Positions 58,501 to 64,000 of a DNA stretch of 64,000 nucleotides are shown here, piece by piece. Source of the stretch: Bretschneidera sinensis (lineage: Eukaryota; Streptophyta; Magnoliopsida; Brassicales; Akaniaceae). A program made the position numbers and the translations under genes. The stretch lies in NCBI GenBank assembly GCA_023935145.1, contig CM043698.1, positions 68,127,501-68,191,500 on the forward strand, given 5' to 3'. The notes beneath the pieces are model-generated. The model did not search any database. It worked only from the letters and a program-made list of their open reading frames with translations, and was not told the origin of the DNA. Position 1 is the stretch's first letter. Each line of letters starts with the position of its first letter.

Positions 58501-59279
58501 AATTGAGTTGTTATTATCTGTTATTATCACTGTGATGGATAACAATTAGTTAAAAATATCAATTATTGCAGCGAATTTTTGGCTACTCAAAGACTAACCA
58601 ACTGTTCCAATCTACCAATACAAAGTCTTGAACAAAAGTGGTTGGTTGAGAAATTTCCATCATGGCTTATGAGATAGGTTAGGCATAATAACAATTGTCT
58701 TCGAATGTTATAAGTGTATTCAATAAAACTTTGATTGTTGTTGTCTCATATTAATTGTTGGAAAATGTTTAGGTGCCATGGATGGTGGATAACGATTATT
58801 CAGATGAAATAATTGCCTTTGCTCGAGGTCCAAATAATGTTGTTAGGAGATTTAATGGATTCAACATCAACGGCTTTAAATTCCACACAAAGGAACGTGA
58901 GAGGTTTAGACGATCTCAAAATTCGAGAGTTATGGTTGAAGCGGATGATAAAATTTATTATGGTGTGCTCAAAGATATCATCAAGTTGGATTACTATGGG
59001 ACATTTAAGATTGCGTTGTTCCGTTATGATTGGGTGGATATTAATTCACCCAGGGGTTTAAAGAAAGATGCAAGTGGGTGTATTCTCGTGAACTTGAATA
59101 GGTTCATACACACTGGTCAGTTATTGAAGGATGACCCGTACGTTATTTCATCTCAAGAGAAACAAGTGTTTTATGTGCAAGACCCAAAAAGCAAGGAACG
59201 GTATCATATTGTGATCACAAAGCCAAGGGACCTATATAAAATAGGGGAAAAAACGCATGAAGAGGATGACGACACTTAA
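55592..59279 (+). pseudogene. CACTA-B transposase (TNP2 type), near complete but broken
   Basis: The ATG at 55592 follows a splice acceptor at 55566. Exon 1 (55592-58083) keeps one frame with four stops, near 55735, 56276, 57140 and 57920. It encodes the transposase-associated domain (CPCKRCGNC), then Transposase_21 (56294-57140), with the LASDGFN and NDIDIF blocks that probably hold catalytic aspartates and a PCCG zinc block, then the start of DUF4218. Exon 2 is 58171-~58462, exon 3 about 58571-58675, and exon 4 58772-59279 with DUF4216 (GVLKDIIKLDYYG, DWVDINSP). Intron 1 has a GC donor at 58084-58085 where CACTA-A has GT. A small deletion near 58318 shifts the frame in exon 2. The total is about 1130 codons, normal for the family. 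Confidence 0.88.
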
Positions 59280-59778
59280 AATCAGTGCATGCCTTCTAAT
59301 GTAGTGGTAGACGATCAATTAGATTGTATCTCAACTTGGGCTAGGATGGACATTGACGAAGATCCAACTAGTTTTATGTGCATTTCAATGTAATTGTATT
59401 TGGATGTGTATTTATGTGATGCACATGTGTGTCAAAGAGATTTGTAATGTTTTATTGTAGTCTTTCGGGTTATGTGCATTTTAATGTTTTATTGTATTTT
59501 TTTTTGTACAGTTTGTGGAATGTTACTTTAGAATGTGGTAAATTCCTATTTTAGTTGTATGATTGATTATTGCTTGTTCTTTAAATCCAATTTGAACCAC
59601 TTATTTGTTCATTTATTTACAATTTCTCAACAGTTATTGATTGCTGCATTTGCTGCGAGCCCTTGACCATTCCTATCTTTCAGGTGTGGTTCTTCTAATT
59701 CTTGTTAACTCTTAATGCATTCTTGATAGTGTGAGATATAATCATTTTTATGTTTTTATGTATACAGATTGCAAGATG
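59280..59778 (+). other. CACTA-B sequence downstream of the transposase
   Basis: T-rich, no gene seen. TTTCAG|GTGTGG at 59682 could be a splice acceptor-like site, but no coding frame follows. It ends at the copia-2 insertion, where the flanking five bases are AGATG; the matching copy is outside the window. Confidence 0.5.
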
Positions 59779-60733
59779 TGTTGGAAATCACCTTGACAAG
59801 ATTCCTAGGTGGTGATCTTCCAAACACCCAAGTCTAGAATGATTTGTAGAAAGAAATACAGCAATCGAAAACAAGAAAGAAAAGAAGACAAGCAATTTGT
59901 TATCGAGGTTCAGCAATGTGCCTACGTCCCCGTGAGTTCCTCCGAACTCTCTGCACTAAATCAATGGTTCTTTACAATTACAGGAACCCTCTCCAAGAAA
60001 CCCAAGTTCTTGAAGAAACCAAGAAGAGAAGAAAGAAGATGATAAGAACTATTACAATGCTCTCTATCTATACTACTTTCTCTTCTTTACAACCAGTCTC
60101 TCTACAATGAGTCCCTCTTGTGTTTTGTGTCTTTGCACTCTCACTTAATTCTCTCTTGTATTGTGTCTTTTCACTCTTTACAATTGATCTCAAATTATGT
60201 CACAATTTTATATTGAGAATGAAGCTAGGTGACCCTTTATATAGTGCATCAACTTCTTGATCAATCTTGAGTGTCATTCTCCATCCTTAGATCTTGATGA
60301 CCACTCAATCATGGCCCTCCATCAATCCTAAGTGATGTTGTGACTTTTAACCTTGCATCCACGCACCTAACAAGAGGCTTAACCAAGTTTTATGTGTGTG
60401 CCTAGTGCCTAGGCACTGAACAGGGGGCAGTGCGGCGCTAGGCAAAACACCCTTTTCACCACTTGTTGGGCGGTGTGGTGCTGCCCTTTACCAGAACTTC
60501 CTCCTTGCTGGGCAGTGTGGCCCTGGTGAGGGAGAGGTGTGGCACACATTGATGTTATCCCTCTCACAGCTGTGCACACTCTTTTTCCTTGCTGAATAGG
60601 GGTGTGCACGCACACCAAAAATGATGCACACACTTGTGTGCACTCCTTTAACATACTGAATTTTATTTTTCCAACCTTGGTTTAGACTTTAACCATGTTT
60701 GAACCATGTTTAAATCTTAGATAAATACCAACA
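59779..60733 (-). repeat. 3' LTR of copia-2 (955 bp)
   Basis: On the minus strand it starts TGTTGGTATT and ends TTTCCAACA. The TATA box (TATATAAAG) is at 60243-60235. Sequence after the TATA box resembles the copia-1 LTR (AAAGGGTCACCTAGCTTC), while the U3 part differs and carries its own repeats around CTGCCCAGCAAGGA and GTGTGCAC. A purine tract (GACAAAGGTAGAGAT, 60748-60734) precedes it. Confidence 0.9.
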
Positions 60734-60813
60734 ATCTCTACCTTTGTCTAAGTGTTTAAACCCGAACCATTGTGCAGAGAACTTCTAGATCCAAACTTAT
60801 CTTGAGTCATCAA

Positions 60814-63800
60814 TCAATCGACTCCAATACTAAGTAGTCCAAGGCAATGATTGAACTTACTTAGAGGTAGGACTTTAGTACCTAAATCTGTAGGATTTTC
60901 TTCTATGGCTACCTTGTCCACATGGATGCATCCTTTCATGACATTTTCCCGAATTAAATGATACCGAACATCTACGTACTTTGACCTCTCATGGAACACC
61001 GGATTCTTACACAAGTGCAATGCACTTTGACTATCTGAAAACACCACAACCTGCTCCTCCAGTACCTTCAACTCTTCCAGCAACCCTTTGCACCACATAG
61101 CTTCCTTAATGGCTTCCGTTGCCACTATGTATTCAGCCTCGGTTGTTGAGAGTGCTACCACAGGCTGCAACTGAGCCTTCCAACTTACACAACATCCGTT
61201 TAAGATGAAGAAGTAGGAGGTAATTGATCTCCTTTTATCCCAGTCTGCTCCATAGTCCGAATCCACAAAACCCTCAAGGCAGATGGACTTACCCCTCTTC
61301 TCATAAACCAGCCCTACTTTTGGGCTTCCCTTCAAGTACCTCAGCAACCACTTCATCCCAAGCCAATGCTCCTTTTCGGGATTACTCATAAACCTACTGA
61401 GGATACTCATTGCATGAGCAATGTCAGGTCAAGTGCTTACCATGGTGAACATAGCAGAACCAACCGCACTAGAGTAAGGGACTTTTTCCATTTTCTTCTT
61501 CTCTGCCTCCGATCTCGGACATTGATCACTGGAGAACTTGAAATGACCAGCAAAGGGAACCTTCACTGGTTTGCTATTTTCCATAGAGAATTTAGATATC
61601 ATCTTCTCTATATAAGAAGTTTGAGAGATCTTCAATCTATTTCTCTCCCTTTCTCGAATGATACACATCCCAAGGATCTTCTGTGCATGACCAAGATCCT
61701 TCATCTCAAACTCCTCACTGAGTTGAGCCTTCAATTTCCTTATCCTCTCCATGCTGCTTCCAACCAGTAACATGTCATCAACATAGATGAGGATGATCAC
61801 CACTTCCTCAACCTTCTGCCCCTTATAGTACAAGCATGAATCATAGTAGCTCCTTATGAAACCTAGGCTGATTACAAAGGAATCAAACCTTTTATTCCAT
61901 TTTCGAGGTGATTGCTTTAGGCCATAGAGAGATTTCTTTAATTTGCACACCAACTCTCCCTGACTTCCTTCCTCATAGCCTTCAGGTTACCTCATGTAAA
62001 TGGTCTCATCGAGCTCTCCATGTAAGAACATTGTCTTCATATCCATTTGCTCAATTTCCTAATCAAATTGGACCACCAATGCTAACACTATCCATATCGT
62101 CTTGTACTTCACAACTGGTGAGAAGATTTCGGTGAAATCTATGCCTTCTTTTTATGTGAATCCCTTCGCCACCAGCCTAGCTTTATACCAGACTTCATCC
62201 CCTAGAGTATTCCCTTCTTTGATCTTGTGAATCCATCTACAATCTACAACTCTCTGTTTTTCTGGTTTGGGCACCAACTCCCAAGAGTTGTTCTTCATCA
62301 AAGAATCTATTTCTTCCTCCATAGCCAGCTGCCACTCTGACGAATCCTTACACTCCATGGCATCCGTGTAAGTTTCTAGTTCAACCTCTGCTTCTATCCA
62401 AGGAGCTGCTACATTAGCATCTGCAAACCCATATCTCAAAAGTGGTCTAACCACCCTCCTTCCCCGGTCCCTTATGAGCTGGTAATCATTATGACTTGCT
62501 GCATCAACCTCTTCTTGAGTTTCTTGAGCTTGGCCTTCATCCAAAGGCTCTACCTGGTCCGAACCCTCTTGCCTCCTTTGCTCTACCTGAACTGAATTCT
62601 CCTTGATGCGATGCTCCACAACTTTCGAACTGGTTTGCTCACTAGCCCATGCAAGGTTAGTTTTCTCCAAGTAGGGAAATAACAATTCATTAAAAATAAC
62701 ATCCCTACTTATAATGAGTTTCATGCCCTTCTTTTCTAAGTACCACAACCTATATCCCTTAACCCCATCACCATATCCTAGAAATACACATTTTTTAGAC
62801 CTTGAGCTAAGTTTATCCTCCTTTTGATGTGCATATGTAGCATACCCAAAAGTTCAAAGGTTGTTTAATTCAGGGGGTTTCCCACTCCACATCTCCATGG
62901 GAGTCTTGAGCTCTAAAGCTCTAGAGGGTGATCTATTCACAAAGTATGTAGCTGTAGCCATAGCTTCTCCCCAAAAATATTTTGGTAAACCGGATCCTAT
63001 TAACATGCACCTAACCTTTTCCATAAGGGTTCTATTCATTCTCTCAGTAACTCCATTTTGCTGAGGTGTTTTTACAACTGTTCTATGTCTTAGAATGCTA
63101 TTTAATTCACAGAATTTATCAAAATCCTTATTACAAAATTCTAAGCCATTATCAGTTCGTAAAGCCTTAACTACCTTACCCGTTTGAGTTTCCAGCAACT
63201 TCTTCCACACAACAAATTTATTCAAGGCATCTGATTAATTTCTAAGTAAATAAACCCACACTCTTCTTGAATAATCATCAATTAAAGACAGAAAGTAAAA
63301 GTTATTTCCCTGTGTTGGTGTTCTTACTGGTCCTCAAAGGTCCGAATGAATGTAGTCAAGAATCCCCTTAGACTTGTGCACTCCGGTGTTGAAGCTGACC
63401 CGGTGTTACTTCCCAAGAACGCAACTCTCACAGAAATCCAGTTTCTCTACTTTGTCTTCTCCAAGTAGACCATCCTTGCTAAGAACTTACAGGCCCTTTT
63501 CGCTCATATGTCCCCAGCGAGTGTGCCAAAAGGCTGCCTTATCCATCTCAGCCATCAAGCTTGCTGCTTGATCATTGATTTTTGTCTCTCCGATCATCTC
63601 ATAGAGTCCATTGTTTCTTGCTGCCTTGATCACTACCAAAGATCCCTTTGCCACCTTGATCTTTCCTCCCTCTACTTTGCATGTATACCCCATGGAACCC
63701 AACTGCCCCAATGAGATCAAATTTCTCTTCAAATCTGGAAGATACCTCACATTTCACAAAAGCCTTGTGACTCCATCAAACATCCTCAACTGGATGTCTC

Positions 63801-64000
63801 CTATCCCCCTCACTTGGCAAGAATTGTCATTCCCCAAGAAGACCCTTCCATCACTGATCTCCTTGAAATTCTTGAACCATTCCTTGTGAGGGGACATGTG
63901 ACAAGTGCACCCGAAATCCAGAATCCACTTTTCACTGCCTTACCTCCTGCTCGCCTTTGAGCACACAACAAGAACATCATCTTGCTGTTCTCCCTTGGCA
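60814..64000 (-). pseudogene. copia-2 pol: single preserved frame with stops only
   Basis: Protease remnant at 64000-63760; GAG-pre-integrase with WHTRWGHMS (63530-63500); integrase (63400-62850) with a D in the DYIHSDL block, RTDNGLEF and GVTERMNRTL; a linker; reverse transcriptase (62250-61430) with intact YVDDM near 61775; RNase H (61280-60814) with VDSDYGAD and a later TTEAEYIVA block. From 63750 to 60814 every open segment is in the same frame, so there is no net frameshift. It carries about ten stops, for example near 63409, 63344, 63233, 62851, 62149, 62060, 61988 and 61426. It is better preserved than copia-1. Polyprotein cleavage and integration roles are as in other copia elements. 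Confidence 0.9.

Larger units (their letters stand above)
50692..59778 (+). mobile_element. CACTA-B: second CACTA transposon of the same family, 3' end not seen
   Basis: It starts CACTATAAG at 50692 and has the same palindromic subterminal units, CT-rich leader and TNP2-type gene as CACTA-A, in the opposite orientation. The 3' half with the expected TnpA-like gene is not visible: copia-2 begins at 59779 and runs off the window. The element therefore extends at least to 59778 and probably resumes beyond the window. Confidence 0.8.
59779..64000 (-). mobile_element. copia-2: Tork/Tnt1-type Ty1/copia element, minus strand, 5' part outside window
   Basis: Minus-strand order from the right edge: protease, integrase, reverse transcriptase, RNase H, polypurine tract, 3' LTR (60733-59779). 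It is a close relative of copia-1 in pol and in the last part of the LTR, but the U3 part of the LTR is different. The right edge falls near the gag-protease junction. Confidence 0.92.

Overview
The window is a plant nuclear sequence, most likely from a eudicot. It is AT-rich and made almost entirely of decayed transposable elements. The evidence is Ty3/gypsy elements primed by tRNA-Asp (Athila type) and tRNA-Met (chromovirus, Tekay/Del type), Tork/Tnt1-type Ty1/copia elements, and CACTA (En/Spm) transposons with plant-specific TNP2 and Transposase_24 genes. I see no intact host gene. The only host-like coding piece is one exon of a PDR-type ABCG transporter lying inside a transposon.

Layout. 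1-4952: a pol-less Athila-type element (TR-GAG-1), cut by the left edge. 4953-6237: a probable Mutator-like relic. 6238-~13270: an Athila-type element (Athila-P) with a 1.8-kb LTR and pol but no gag. ~13284-13460: a scrap of a LINE RNase H domain. ~13465-47924: a CACTA transposon (CACTA-A, genes on the minus strand). It is split by a Tekay/Del-type element (22347-42793), which is split by a Tork-type copia element (copia-1, 23653-36022), which is split by a second pol-less Athila-type element (TR-GAG-2, 29574-35782). 47941-48102: a possible SINE. 48255-50241: a truncated third copia element. 50692 to at least 59778: a second CACTA of the same family on the plus strand (CACTA-B), with a 455-bp solo LTR in its leader intron. 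59779-64000: a second Tork-type copia element (copia-2) on the minus strand, cut by the right edge.

The nest can be read base by base. Each layer carries a 5-bp target-site duplication: GCAAC for the Tekay element in the CACTA transposase gene, GCCGG/GCCAG for copia-1 in the Tekay LTR, and TTCTT for TR-GAG-2 in the copia-1 LTR. This fixes the order of insertion.

The two TR-GAG elements keep LTRs, primer site, polypurine tract and gag or part of it, but have lost all of protease-RT-integrase. The neighbouring Athila-P has pol but no gag. The two kinds are complementary in content and use the same primer tRNA class. A fragment of the TR-GAG LTR lies inside the Athila-P integrase gene. All coding regions carry stops or frameshifts. 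Many in-frame stops fit C-to-T decay of methylated DNA.
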